A stretch of DNA of 64,000 nucleotides from Roseomonas sp. OT10 (GTDB lineage: Bacteria; Pseudomonadota; Alphaproteobacteria; Acetobacterales; Acetobacteraceae). The position numbers were made by a program, and so were the translations under genes. The DNA lies in contig NZ_CP087720.1 in assembly GCF_020991085.1 (NCBI RefSeq), positions 124,001 to 188,000 on the forward strand. The letters run 5' to 3'. Below are positions 43,089 through 52,524 of the stretch, in pieces. The notes beneath the pieces were generated by a model. The model saw only the letters and a list, made by a program, of their open reading frames with translations, was not told the origin of the DNA and searched no databases. Position 1 is the first letter of the stretch, and each line of letters begins with the position of its first letter.

Positions 43089-45187
43089 GCCCGCCCGACG
43101 GTACGGTTCCCACCCCCGGCCACGACGTGGCCGCGCAGCCTTACCGCCTCGGCATCGACATCGGCGGCACCTTCACTGATCTCAGCCTCATCGACGAGCG
43201 CACCAAGGCCGTGGTGTCGCACAAGGTGCAGAGCACGCCGCGCGAGCCCTCCCGCGCCGTGGCGCGCGGCGTGGCGGAGATCATGCGCAGCGTGGGCGCC
43301 ACGCCGGCGGCCATCGGTTCCTTTGTCCATGGAACCACCATCGCGCTGAACGCGGTGCTGGAACGGCGCGGCGCGCCGGTCGCCATGGTCGTGACGGACG
43401 GCACGCGGGACATGCTGGAACTGGCGCGGCTGCGGAAGCCGGACATCTTCAACCTGCTGGCGCGGCTGCCGCCGCCCCTGGTGCCGCGCCGCCGGATGCT
43501 GGAAGTCGCCGGGCGCGTCGCCGCGTCCGGCGAGGAGCTGGAGCCGCTGGACGAGGCGCAGCTGGAATCGGTGGCGGGAACCCTGGACGACGGGGTCGAG
43601 AGCCTCGCGGTCTGCTTCCTCAACGCCCATGCCAATGACGGCCAGGAACGGCGCGCGGCGGAGGTGCTGCAGCAGGCCAGGCCGGACCTGCACGTGTCAC
43701 TGTCCTCAGCTCTGTGGCCGGAGATTCGCGAATATGAGCGCGCGACGGTTGCGGCGCTGAATGCCTACGTGCAGCCGGTGATGTCGCGCTATGTCGATTC
43801 GCTGCGTCGGGACATGGCGGATGTTGGGGTGCAGACGCGGCTGTACATCACGCGCTCCAACGGCGGCGTCATGTCGGCCGAGACTGCGCGCATGGAGCCG
43901 GTCCATACCATGCTGTCCGGCCCGGCCTCCGGCGTGGTGGGCGCGGCCTATGTGGCGGGGCTGAGCGGCGTGTCGGAAGCGGTGACGCTGGACATCGGCG
44001 GCACCAGCGCCGACGTCGCCGTGATCCGCGACGGCCGCCCGGTCCAGTCCACCGAGGCGGTGGTCGGCGACTTCCCCATGATCATGCCCTCCGTGGACGT
44101 CTTCGCGGTCGGCGCCGGCGGCGGGTCGATCGCGTGGTTCGACGAGGCCGGCCTGCTGAAGCTCGGCCCACGTTCCGCCGGCGCCATGCCGGGACCCGCC
44201 TGCTACGGCCAGGGCGGGGAGGAGCCGACCACCACGGACGCCTACCTGTCCTGCGGCTACCTGGACCCCGCGCGCTTCGCGGGCGGCAACCTCCCGCTGC
44301 ATCCGGACAAGGCCCGCGCGGCGGTCGGGGGCGTCGCCGCGCGGCTTGGCGTCAGCGTGGAGGCGGCGGCCGAGAGCATGCTGACGCTGGCGACGGCCAC
44401 CATGGCCAATGCCATCATGCCGATGCTGACCAAGCGCGGCATCGACCCGCGCAACTTCACCCTGATCGCCTTCGGCGGCGCCGGCCCGACCCATGCCTGC
44501 CTGCTGGCGGAGGACATGGCCATCCCGCGCATCCTGGTGCCCCCCGCGCCGGGGGCGCTCTGCGCCTACGGGGCCGCCATCGCAAATTTCAGCGCCGAAA
44601 CTGTGCGCTCCTGTCGCGCGCCGCTGGCGCGCATGGCGGCGGACACCATCCGCGACATCGTCACGCAGCTGGAAACCCAGGGGCGCGCCTGGCTGGCCGC
44701 GGAACGGCCGGACATCGCGCGCATCGAGCTGCGCCGCACCGCCAGCATGCGCTACCAGGGTCAGGCCTTCGACGTGGAGGTGGAGATCCCGTCCGACGTC
44801 GCGACCGGTGATCTTGATGCCGCGACGCTCAGCCGGCTGTTCCACGCCGCCTACGAGGCCCTCTACCACAACAGCGACCTCAGGGCAGCGGTCCTGCTGG
44901 TGGACCTTCGCGTCTCGGTCATCGGCCGGACGGAGCCGCCGGGCGCGCGGCCACTGCCGCAGGCCGCCGAAGGGGAGGCGCCGGTGCCGCGCGGGCGCAG
45001 GCCCATCTTCTTCACGGGGCGCTATCACGACGCGGCCATTCATGACCGCGCTGGTCTCAAGGCCGGGCAGGTCATCCACGGCCCGGCGGTGATCGAGCAG
45101 TTCGACACCACCACCTTCGTGACGCCGGGCTTCTCGGCCTGTTCCGACATCAACGGCAACCTCATGCTGACCCGGGAGGCCCCGTGA
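43085..45187 (+). CDS. hyuA: hydantoinase/oxoprolinase family protein, subunit A
   Basis: 700 residues from GTG 43085, where the N-terminal ATPase motif RLGIDIGGTFTDLSLID begins soon after. Further landmarks are HGTTIALNAVLERRG, LSGPASGVVGAAY and LDIGGTSADVAVI (second phosphate motif). Members work with HyuB in ATP-dependent ring opening of N-methylhydantoin or 5-oxoproline, or in related carboxylases for acetone and acetophenone. Substrate cannot be chosen from sequence. It overlaps hyuB by GTGA. Confidence 0.93.
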   Translation: MSPPDGTVPTPGHDVAAQPYRLGIDIGGTFTDLSLIDERTKAVVSHKVQSTPREPSRAVARGVAEIMRSVGATPAAIGSFVHGTTIALNAVLERRGAPVAMVVTDGTRDMLELARLRKPDIFNLLARLPPPLVPRRRMLEVAGRVAASGEELEPLDEAQLESVAGTLDDGVESLAVCFLNAHANDGQERRAAEVLQQARPDLHVSLSSALWPEIREYERATVAALNAYVQPVMSRYVDSLRRDMADVGVQTRLYITRSNGGVMSAETARMEPVHTMLSGPASGVVGAAYVAGLSGVSEAVTLDIGGTSADVAVIRDGRPVQSTEAVVGDFPMIMPSVDVFAVGAGGGSIAWFDEAGLLKLGPRSAGAMPGPACYGQGGEEPTTTDAYLSCGYLDPARFAGGNLPLHPDKARAAVGGVAARLGVSVEAAAESMLTLATATMANAIMPMLTKRGIDPRNFTLIAFGGAGPTHACLLAEDMAIPRILVPPAPGALCAYGAAIANFSAETVRSCRAPLARMAADTIRDIVTQLETQGRAWLAAERPDIARIELRRTASMRYQGQAFDVEVEIPSDVATGDLDAATLSRLFHAAYEALYHNSDLRAAVLLVDLRVSVIGRTEPPGARPLPQAAEGEAPVPRGRRPIFFTGRYHDAAIHDRAGLKAGQVIHGPAVIEQFDTTTFVTPGFSACSDINGNLMLTREAP

Positions 45188-47220
45188 ACGCGTCCTCACG
45201 CCGCACCGATCCCATCATGCTCGAAGTGCTGATGGGACGCTTCCGCTCGATCGCCGAGGAGATGGGCTACGCGCTGCAGCGCACCGGCCACACCGTCTTC
45301 GTCAACGAGACCGCCGATCTCGGTGTCGCGCTGGTGACGCCCGGCGGCGAGATCTTCGGCTATCCCCGCTCCATTGGCATCACTATGTTCGCGGGCCTGG
45401 ACTTCCGCGACGTTCTGCGGCGGGCCGGGCCGCTGGAGGAGGGCGACATCCTCGCCTGCAACGATCCCTACAGCACGGGCGGCCTGTCCTCCCACCTGCC
45501 CGACATCAGCCTGATCATGCCGGTCTTCGCCGGGGGCGAGCTGCTCTGCTACGCCTATGCCTACGTCCATTCCACCGATGTCGGCGGCAAGGTGCCGGGT
45601 AGCCTTTCGCCCTCCAGTTACGAGGTTTTCCAGGAAGGCATCCGTATCCCGCCGACGCGCATCTACCGCGGCGGTGTGGAGCAGTCCGAGGTGCTGGAGC
45701 TCATCCTAGCCAATTGCCGCGTGCCCAAGGACAACATCGGTGACATCCGCGCCATGGTCACGGCGCTGCGCATCGGCGAGGCAAGGATGCGTGAGGCCGC
45801 GGTACGGAACGGCCGCGACGTGCTGGCCGGTGCCATGGCGGATGCTCTGGACTACAGCGAGGCACGGGCGCGCGGCGTGATCGCCGGCATCCCCGACGGT
45901 ACCTACCGCTTTCACGACTACCTCGATGACGACGCCACCAGCCCGATCCCGATCCGCTTCGAGGTCGCGGTCACAGTAGCGGGCGACAGGCTGCACCTGG
46001 ACTTCACCGGTTCCGACCCACAGGTGCGCGCCGCGTTCAACATCCCCTCGGCCGGAAAGCCACATCCCTGGCTGATCTACAAGGTGATGTTCCTGCTGCT
46101 GACCCTACAGCCGGACGTGCCGGTCAATGCGGGCCTGCTGCGGCCTGTGACAGTGCTGGCGCCGGAGGGATCCATCGTCAACTGCCTGCAGCCGGCGGCG
46201 GTGGGCCTGCGGACCACGGCCGGCGTACGGCTGCAGGACGCGGTCTGCGGCGCGCTGGCGCAGGCGCTGCCGAATGCAGTCCCCGCCGCCGGCGCGGGCT
46301 ACATCGCCCCTGTCGTGATGGCCGAGCCGGACTTCGCCACGGGCGGCACCAAGGTGAACGTGGTGGAGCCAATGGTGGGCGGCACCGGCGCTTCCCCCGC
46401 CGGCGACGGACTGAACGCCCGCGACGTGGTGGATATCGCCAATCTTCGCAACAGCCCGCTGGAGATCGTGGAAGGGGCGGCCTCGCTGCTGGTGCGTCGC
46501 TACGGCCTGCGGCCGGATTCCGGCGGCCCGGGGCGCCATCGCGGCGGGCTGGGCGCCGTGCTGGAATTCGAGGTGCTGGCCCCCACCGCCATCCTGACGG
46601 CGCGGGGGCAGGAGCGGCACCGCTTCCAGCCCTGGGGCATGGTTGGCGGCCGGCCGGCGGCGGGGGCCGGAGCGCAGATCCGCCGCGCCGGCGAGGCGTC
46701 CTTCAGCGAGCTGCCGAAGATCGACAGCCTCCAGGTCTCCGCCGGGGACGTCCTGCGCATCCTGACGCCCGGCGGCGGCGGCCATGGCTCGCCGCTGTCG
46801 CGCCCGGCGGCGGAGGTGCTGGAGGATGTCCGCGACGGCTTCGTCTCGGCCGCCGCGGCGGCGGACGACTACGGCGTCGTGATCCGCGACGGCGCGGTGG
46901 ATGCCGAGGCCACGCGGGCGCTGCGCGCCGAGCGGCAGGAAGCGGCCGCCGGCCCGGCCTTCGCCTTCGGCACGGAGCGCGAGGCCTACGAGTGTCGCTG
47001 GACGGAGGCGGTCTGGGAGCGGTTCTCGACCCTGCTCTACGACCTGCCCGTGCCGCTCCGCAGCGAAGCCCGGCGGCGCCTCTGGACGACGCTGGAAGAG
47101 CGGGCCGCCCGCCACGGGGCGCTGACGCCGCAGGATGTGACGGAGGCCTGGGCGGCGCTGAACGCCACCCGACCGGGCATGCCACAACGGGTGGCGGAAC
47201 CGCAATCCGCGCTGGCCTGA
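45184..47220 (+). CDS. hyuB: hydantoinase B/oxoprolinase family protein, subunit B, with long C-terminus
   Basis: 678 residues. The core has GHTVFVNETADLGVALV, ILACNDPYSTGGLSSHLPDI, CYAYAYVHSTDVGGKVPGS and, near residues 510-535, LTPGGGGHGSPLSRPA. Typical HyuB proteins end soon after that motif (about 520-580 residues); here another 120 or so residues follow, containing a Trp-rich ECRWTEAVWERFSTLLYDLP segment. The extension may be an extra domain comparable to the small third subunit of related carboxylases. It works with HyuA. Confidence 0.92.
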   Translation: MNASSRRTDPIMLEVLMGRFRSIAEEMGYALQRTGHTVFVNETADLGVALVTPGGEIFGYPRSIGITMFAGLDFRDVLRRAGPLEEGDILACNDPYSTGGLSSHLPDISLIMPVFAGGELLCYAYAYVHSTDVGGKVPGSLSPSSYEVFQEGIRIPPTRIYRGGVEQSEVLELILANCRVPKDNIGDIRAMVTALRIGEARMREAAVRNGRDVLAGAMADALDYSEARARGVIAGIPDGTYRFHDYLDDDATSPIPIRFEVAVTVAGDRLHLDFTGSDPQVRAAFNIPSAGKPHPWLIYKVMFLLLTLQPDVPVNAGLLRPVTVLAPEGSIVNCLQPAAVGLRTTAGVRLQDAVCGALAQALPNAVPAAGAGYIAPVVMAEPDFATGGTKVNVVEPMVGGTGASPAGDGLNARDVVDIANLRNSPLEIVEGAASLLVRRYGLRPDSGGPGRHRGGLGAVLEFEVLAPTAILTARGQERHRFQPWGMVGGRPAAGAGAQIRRAGEASFSELPKIDSLQVSAGDVLRILTPGGGGHGSPLSRPAAEVLEDVRDGFVSAAAAADDYGVVIRDGAVDAEATRALRAERQEAAAGPAFAFGTEREAYECRWTEAVWERFSTLLYDLPVPLRSEARRRLWTTLEERAARHGALTPQDVTEAWAALNATRPGMPQRVAEPQSALA

Positions 47221-47253
47221 CGCGTTTTCGACATCAAGGGAGGAACAACAACG

Positions 47254-47568
47254 ATGAACATGGAAACGAGGCCGCCGCCGGCGCCCTTGTTACTGTCCGA
47301 TGAGGCGGTGCAGCGGATCGCCGGCCAGCGCCGGCTGGTGGCTTTCGGCCTGGCCGGGCTGCTGATGCTGGCCTGGATGGCCTTCATCCTGCTCGTGGCC
47401 TATGCCAAGCCGACGCTGGCGACGGAAGTCATGCCCGGTATGTCCCTGGGCATTCTGGCCGGCCTGGGCGTGATGGCGGTCGCCTGGCTGCTGACCTGCC
47501 TCTACATGCTCTGGGCGGAACGCTGGCTGGACGTGGTGCTGGCCGGGCGGGGGAGGACGCTGCCATGA
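47254..47568 (+). CDS. DUF485 family small membrane protein
   Basis: 104 residues with two hydrophobic segments (LVAFGLAGLLMLAWMAFILL and a second around LGVMAVAWLLTCLYML, each quoted in part). DUF485 proteins are regularly encoded immediately upstream of sodium/solute symporters, as here with an ATGA overlap. The family role is thought to be accessory to the symporter; the mechanism is not known. Confidence 0.9.
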   Translation: MNMETRPPPAPLLLSDEAVQRIAGQRRLVAFGLAGLLMLAWMAFILLVAYAKPTLATEVMPGMSLGILAGLGVMAVAWLLTCLYMLWAERWLDVVLAGRGRTLP

Positions 47569-49109
47569 ACCCGCAGGCCGCGGCGCCGGGGATGAACCCG
47601 GCCGCCATCATCCTGTTCCTCGCCTTCGTGGCACTGACCATGGTTGTCACGCGCTGGGCATCCCGCCGCACCCGGACGGCGGAGGACTTCCTGGCCGCCG
47701 GGCACGCCGTCAGCGCCAAGCAGAACGGCATGGCCCTGGCGGGCGACTTCGTTGCCGCCGCCGGCTTCCTGGGCATCGCGGGCTTTGTGTCCCTTTCGGG
47801 TTTCGACGGGCTGATCTACGCCATCGGCGGCGTCATCGGCTGGCCGATCATGATGTTCCTGCTGGCGGAGCCGCTGCGGAACATGGGCCAGTACACCTTC
47901 GCCGACGTCCTCGCCTTCCGCACGGGGAACTCGTCCATCCGCGTCATCGCCGCGGTCAACGGGCTGGTGATCGTGGTGATCTACCTGATCATGCAGATGG
48001 TCGGCGCGGGCACGCTGGTCGGGCTGCTGTTCGGCCTGCCCTATGCCCTGTCCGTGGTGGTGATCGGCGGGCTGATGCTGGTCTACGTGCTGTTCGGCGG
48101 CATGCTGGCCACCACCTGGGTGCAGATCATCAAGGCCTTCCTGATGATGTTGGCGGCCTTCCTGCTGCTGGGCCTTTCCCTGATGGCCTTCGGCTTCGAC
48201 CCGACGGCGATGCTGCGCGGCGCGGTGGCCCGCGGCGGCGCCGGGGTCCTGGCGCCGGGGCGGGCGATCTCCGGCCCGATGGAGGCGCTGTCCGTGGCGC
48301 TGGGGCTGGCCCTTGGCGTCGCCAGCCTGCCGCATGTGCTGATGCGCTTCTACACCGTGCCGGACGCGCGGGCGGCGCGGCGTTCGCTGTTCCTCGCCAC
48401 CAGCGTGATCACGCTGTTCCTGCTGATGACCTTCATGCTCGGCTTCGCCGCCATGGCGGTGGTCGGGCCGGAGGCGATCCGCGCGGCCGACCGCGGCGGC
48501 AACATGGCGCTGCCGCTGCTGGCCCAGTCCGTGGGCGGCGCGCCCCTGCTGGGCTTCGTGGCGGCGGTGTCCTTCGCCACCATCCTGGCGGTGGTGGCCG
48601 GGCTGGTGATCGCCGGCGCCGCCAGCCTGTCCCACGACCTCTGGAGCAAGGTCATCCGCCAGGGCAAGGCTACGCCAGCCGAGCAGCTGCGAGTCGCGCG
48701 GGCCGCTTCCGTCGCGATCTGCGTGCTGGCCGTGCTGCTGGGCTTGGCCTTCCAGGGGCAGAACATCGCCTACCTTGTCGGCCTGTCCACCGCCGTCGCG
48801 GCCAGCGCGAACTTCCCGGCCCTGGTGCTGGCGATCTTCTGGCCCCGGCTAACAGCGGCGGGGGCCGGGGCCGGCATGCTGATGGGTCTGTTGTCGAGCA
48901 TCCTGCTCATCGTCCTGTCGCCGCTGGTGCAGGTGGACATGCTGGGCCATGCCACCGCGGTCATCGAGTTGCGCAATCCGGCCATCATCAGCGTTCCCTT
49001 GGCCTTCCTGACCACCATCCTTGTCTCCCTGGCCACCTCGCGCGCCGACGACGGGCAGCGCTATGCCGAGATGGAGCGGCGCATCCTGGCGGGGGAGGCA
49101 GGACCGTGA
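47565..49109 (+). CDS. sodium:solute symporter (SSS family, ActP-like)
   Basis: 514 residues with about 13 membrane segments. The N-terminal RTRTAEDFLAAGHAVSAKQNG and GDFVAAAGFLGIAGFVSLSG are typical of the acetate-permease branch, and VFATILAVVAGL-type residues recur in the core (seen as SFATILAVVAGLVIAGA). It is cotranscribed with DUF485 and the hyu genes, so it likely imports the hyu substrate or another small carboxylate. Confidence 0.94.
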   Translation: MNPQAAAPGMNPAAIILFLAFVALTMVVTRWASRRTRTAEDFLAAGHAVSAKQNGMALAGDFVAAAGFLGIAGFVSLSGFDGLIYAIGGVIGWPIMMFLLAEPLRNMGQYTFADVLAFRTGNSSIRVIAAVNGLVIVVIYLIMQMVGAGTLVGLLFGLPYALSVVVIGGLMLVYVLFGGMLATTWVQIIKAFLMMLAAFLLLGLSLMAFGFDPTAMLRGAVARGGAGVLAPGRAISGPMEALSVALGLALGVASLPHVLMRFYTVPDARAARRSLFLATSVITLFLLMTFMLGFAAMAVVGPEAIRAADRGGNMALPLLAQSVGGAPLLGFVAAVSFATILAVVAGLVIAGAASLSHDLWSKVIRQGKATPAEQLRVARAASVAICVLAVLLGLAFQGQNIAYLVGLSTAVAASANFPALVLAIFWPRLTAAGAGAGMLMGLLSSILLIVLSPLVQVDMLGHATAVIELRNPAIISVPLAFLTTILVSLATSRADDGQRYAEMERRILAGEAGP

Positions 49110-49876
49110 TGGCACCGGCGCCTGTTGCACCCCGCTACGGGCTGCGTGCCCGCGCAGCGGTAATGCTGCCTTCCGGCAACATCACCGCGGAGCCGGACCT
49201 GCTTGCCATGATGCCGGTCGGCGTATCTCTGCATGTGACGCGCCTGCCACTGAACGGCAGCTCCCGTGAGGAGCTGCTACAGATGGCAGAAGGTGTCGAG
49301 GCGGCGGCTACTCTGCTGGGCCATGCCCAGCCCGACGTCATCGCCTTTCACTGCACGGCGGTCTCGACCTTGAGCGGTACGCTGGAGGCCGATATCCTGC
49401 GGCAAGCGGCTGCGTCCGCTGGATGCCCGGCCATTGCGACTTCTCAGGCGATCCTGGCCGGCGCGGCCGCCCTAGGCGTGCGCCGCATCGCGCTGGTGAC
49501 ACCATACATTGACGAGATCAACCGGCGGGAAGCCGCGTTCTTCAGGCAGCACGGGCTGGAATGCGTCGCCGAGCATGGGCTGGGACTGCGCACACCCGCC
49601 GAGATGTTCGACGTCCCGCCTGCCCGATGGCTGGATCTGTTGCGGAAGCATGTGCCGGCCGAGGCAGAGGCGGTGCTATTGAGCTGCACCGCCATCCGAG
49701 TGCTGGAGATGGTGGATGAGGCTGAGGCACTCCTGGGGCGTCCGGTGCTGACCAGCAACCAGGCTATAGGGTGGCTTCTGCGCCGGCATCTGGGTATCGA
49801 CGTGCCGCTGGCCGGATTCGGCTCGCTCCTATCCCGGTCAAGCTTGGTCAAGCTCGGTGAACAGGCTGGTGGCTGA
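49106..49876 (+). CDS. maleate isomerase / Asp-Glu racemase superfamily protein with both active-site cysteines
   Basis: 256 residues counted from GTG 49106 (ATG 49109 is one codon later). The two catalytic Cys positions are intact: C83 in FHCTAVS and C194 in LLSCTAIRV. Other marks are VTPYIDEINRREAAFF and PVLTSNQAIGW. In the hyu context, a role in interconverting hydantoin or amino-acid enantiomers, or a cis-trans isomerase, is plausible. It contrasts with the relative at 33264, which lacks the Cys. It overlaps the symporter by four bases. Confidence 0.88.
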   Translation: MMAPAPVAPRYGLRARAAVMLPSGNITAEPDLLAMMPVGVSLHVTRLPLNGSSREELLQMAEGVEAAATLLGHAQPDVIAFHCTAVSTLSGTLEADILRQAAASAGCPAIATSQAILAGAAALGVRRIALVTPYIDEINRREAAFFRQHGLECVAEHGLGLRTPAEMFDVPPARWLDLLRKHVPAEAEAVLLSCTAIRVLEMVDEAEALLGRPVLTSNQAIGWLLRRHLGIDVPLAGFGSLLSRSSLVKLGEQAGG

Positions 49877-50308
49877 GCCGGCCCAACCCCGAGGGGGAGG
49901 ACGGCTGGGAATACGCGGAGGGACAGGGAAGCGAAGCTAACCGCCGTGTCGGGGTTGCCCGATCCTCAGCCCGGAGCGGTTCGAGGAGGGCGCTCAATTT
50001 CCTCCTGGAGATGGTCCGCCGTCGGAGAGTAAACTTGCTACAGGCCCTCGCCGGCCGCCCTCCGCGACCGGTTCGTGGTGCCGCTAGAGCAAGCGCCGGA
50101 CGGCGGTGCTTGGCCGGCAAGCGGACTGGGCGGTGATAGCCAGCGAGCTGGTCCGCCTGGAGGCGCAGCTGCTGATGCCGGCGACAACGGAGGCGGCTGT
50201 TTACAAGACAATATCTATAGCGAGCAGAAGCAATAGGATGTCGATCAGCCGTGCAGGTGATCTCCGCCCAGGCGAGACTGCGCTCCTCTCCGTCCTTTGT
50301 CGCGCCGA
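49877..50308. other. gene-poor degraded stretch
   Basis: No frame here has recognisable protein features; overlapping frames on both strands are Arg-rich shadows. The symporter/racemase operon ends on the left and a broken oxidoreductase begins on the right, so this is probably deletion or insertion debris. Confidence 0.5.
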
Positions 50309-50530
50309 TCAAGCAGTCACGCGTTCCCGCATTAGATTGGCAACGCGCTCGGCGATCGTGATCGTCGGAAGATTGGTGTTTGCACAGGGGATGGTCGGCA
50401 TGAGCGAGACATCGCAAACCCGCAGCCCTTCTACTCAGCGCACCAATCCGGCGCCGTCCGTTACGGCCAAGGCGTCGTCGGTCCGTCCGATGCGCGAAGT
50501 CCCGGAGGCATGCCAGCAACCTCCACCGCT
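50309..50530 (-). pseudogene. C-terminal remnant of a GMC-family oxidoreductase
   Basis: In one minus frame the stretch reads WHASGTSRIGR, an intervening VTDGAGLVR, then VEGLRVCDVSLMPTIPCANT and NLPTITIAERVANL, which is the conserved end of glucose-methanol-choline oxidoreductases (choline dehydrogenase type). An in-frame TGA at 50435-50437 stands just before VEGLRV, where family members have Gly. The N-terminal 450 residues are missing. The true stop is 50309-50311. Confidence 0.85.
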
Positions 50531-50564
50531 CCGTCGAGTTAAGCGCTGAGTATGTGCTTCCCGC

Positions 50565-51173
50565 TCAAGCCATCTGAACGGCCCCGATCAGCGCGCGCGT
50601 GACCCAGCGCGCCGTGTCCTCGATCTCGGCCGGCGAGAGCACGCAGACATCGCGCAGCACCACCACCGTCTCAATGCCGGTGAACAGCGCCAGCGCATGG
50701 ATGAGGCGGGCGAAATCCGGCTCCGACACATGGGGGCGGAGCGGCGCCAGCACCTGGCTGAGCCAGTCCAGCCGCCGCGCGCTGCGGCGGTTCTCGACAT
50801 CCGCGTCCTGCAGAACGGCCTGCGCCAGATAGGCGCGGAACAGCCGCTCATGCCGATGCATCAGCGCCAGCACGGCGGCGACGAGATCCTGTGCCATGTC
50901 CAGCACCTCGGCCGGGCTGCCGGGCGGCGGGGCGGCGCTGAAGCGGTCCAGGTCGGCCGCGATGGCATCGAGTATCGCCTCCTGGATCAGCGCCTCCGGC
51001 GTCGGGAAATAGCGGTAGGCGGTGGCGCGCGAGATCTGCGCATGGTCGGCGATCTCGGCCAGGCCGGGCTGGCGGCCGGCCTCGATGAGTTCGCGCGCGG
51101 CGCGCAGCAATTCGCGCTGGGTGCGCTGCTTTTGCCGTACCCTTCCTGAATCGAATTGACCGGACACTCTCAC
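50565..51173 (-). CDS. TetR-family transcriptional regulator
   Basis: 202 residues from GTG 51173. The helix-turn-helix is in LAEIADHAQISRATAYRYFPTP, with the recognition helix SRATAYRYFP. The C-terminal ligand domain is not assignable. Two dyads lie immediately upstream (51177-51195 and 51201-51214), suggesting autoregulation. Its former targets are not evident: a broken oxidoreductase lies downstream and IS debris upstream. Confidence 0.9.
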   Translation of the reverse strand: MRVSGQFDSGRVRQKQRTQRELLRAARELIEAGRQPGLAEIADHAQISRATAYRYFPTPEALIQEAILDAIAADLDRFSAAPPPGSPAEVLDMAQDLVAAVLALMHRHERLFRAYLAQAVLQDADVENRRSARRLDWLSQVLAPLRPHVSEPDFARLIHALALFTGIETVVVLRDVCVLSPAEIEDTARWVTRALIGAVQMA

Positions 51174-51176
51174 CTC

Positions 51177-51195
51177 GATATGAGACTACCATATC
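51177..51195. promoter_or_regulatory. candidate TetR operator A
   Basis: GATATG-AGACTAC-CATATC, perfect 6-bp arms with a 7-bp spacer, directly upstream of the TetR start. Confidence 0.55.
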
Positions 51196-51200
51196 ATGAA

Positions 51201-51214
51201 GAAACGCGTGTTTC
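51201..51214. promoter_or_regulatory. candidate TetR operator B
   Basis: GAAACGCGTGTTTC, 5-bp inverted arms around GCGT, five bases beyond operator A. It could be a second site for the same repressor. Confidence 0.4.
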
Positions 51215-51394
51215 CTGACGGGATATAGCCCGCACGAGCGACGAGGCAATGCCATGACGCCAGCCCCATAGGGGTCGTGTCCCCGGCAATGGTGTAGGAC
51301 TTGGAGTTGATGGGGTGGACGGCCCCTGCTGCGCGGCATCGAGTGGCCGGATCTGGTCGTCGCTGGTGACGCCGGAGGAGAGGAGCCGTTCGTC

Positions 51395-51912
51395 ATGGAG
51401 GTCAGCACCGTCGGCCTCGACCTCGGGAAGCGCGTCTTCCAGTCCATGGACTGGATGCGGCGGGTCGGCTGATGGTCCGCCACAAGCTGCAACGAGGGCA
51501 GGTGGTCGGGTTCTTCGCAGGCCTGCCGCCTTGCCAGGTGGGCATGGAGGCCCTATGCGACCGCGCAGCACCGGGCATGCCAGATCCGGACGCTCGGGCA
51601 CGAGGTGCAACTCATCCCACTCGCCTACGTCAAACCCTATGCGCGTCGGAGCAAGATCGATACCGCGGACGCGGCGACGATCTGCGAGGCAGCCTGCCGT
51701 CCGAGCATGCGCTTTGTGCCGGTGAAGTTTGAGGAGCAGCAGACCGCCCTGCTGCACCACAGGGTGTGGGATCTCCTCGTCCGGCAGCGGACAATGCTGA
51801 TCAATGCGTCGGGCAGTCACCTCGCTGAGTTCGGCATCATCGCGCCGGCCGGGACGCCATCGTGTCGGTGACTTGGTGGTGCTGATCCAGGAGGAGGCAG
51901 AGACCGGCGGAT
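51395..51912 (+). pseudogene. broken IS110-family transposase
   Basis: It starts VSTVGLDLGKRVFQ, the IS110 N-terminal catalytic segment, then changes frame within the VFQ/VHGLDAAG junction, again before the region reading VQLIPLAYVKPYARRSKID, and again after GIIAPAG, continuing as HRVGDLVVLIQEEAE. DEDD-type motif DTADAATICEAA is visible. The reading stops at the inverted repeat at 51914, so the next element cut it. At least three frameshifts plus truncation make it non-functional. Confidence 0.85.
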
Positions 51913-51990
51913 GCTCTGTTGAAACCTTTTTGGCGGCTGGGCGCTGGGGAAGGCATCTGAGGTTTCGGTGCGAGGTCATCGATGCGCGGG

Positions 51991-52280
51991 ATGACGAAAT
52001 CGGCGGTGCGGGTCGCACGTGAGGCCCTGGCCGTCGGGCGACGAAGCTTTCCAGCCTATGGGAGCCGGACTTCCCGCCACGACTTCACCCAAGCCCAACT
52101 CTTCGCGCTCCTGGTGCTGCGCCAGTTCCTGCAGACCGACTAGCGTGGGCTGGTGACCCTGGTGGCCGAGTGGCAGGAGTTACGAAAGGCCTTGGGCCTC
52201 AGGAAGGTGCCACACTATTCCACCCTGGCCTATGCGGCACGCCGTCTCCTGGTGGAGGCAGAAAACGTATGGCCCGCCCC
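51991..52280 (+). pseudogene. N-terminal half of the interrupted DDE transposase
   Basis: From ATG 51991 the frame gives SRHDFTQAQLFALLVLRQFL, then a TAG at 52141 (codon 51), then RGLVTLVAEWQELR and VPHYSTLAYAARRLL. The protein family expects Tyr at the TAG position (TDYRG), so a single base change made the stop. The match fades around 52280, where the inner element begins. Confidence 0.82.
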
Positions 52281-52524
52281 ATCGGCAAGCGGTTTCTGAG
52301 ATCTGCCGCAGGCAGTCTGCATCAACGTATCCGGTCTCAGGGTCGAGCCCTGGCCAAGATGGAGATCCGCGCGTCCCAGGCCTCATAAAGGGGCCGGCAT
52401 CAGGTGCCATTTTTCGCCATAGGCTTGTGGGACACCGGTTGACTGTCAGGCCATCTCACGTCCACCACCCGCAGACCTCCTCCAGCCCCTGACGCCGGGT
52501 GCGCGTCACGGGCCGATCTTGTTT
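52281..52524. other. non-coding left part of the inner IS110-family element (boundary not fixed)
   Basis: No gene is seen. The short sequence CATAAAGGGG occurs here (about 52384) and again near 53612, on either side of the IS110 gene. It may mark the element's ends or be a repeat made during insertion. Confidence 0.4.

Noticed and set aside
50106-50549. Plus-strand 147-codon frame between the racemase and TetR genes
   Set aside because: It is antisense to the GMC oxidoreductase remnant, whose conserved motifs are readable on the minus strand.
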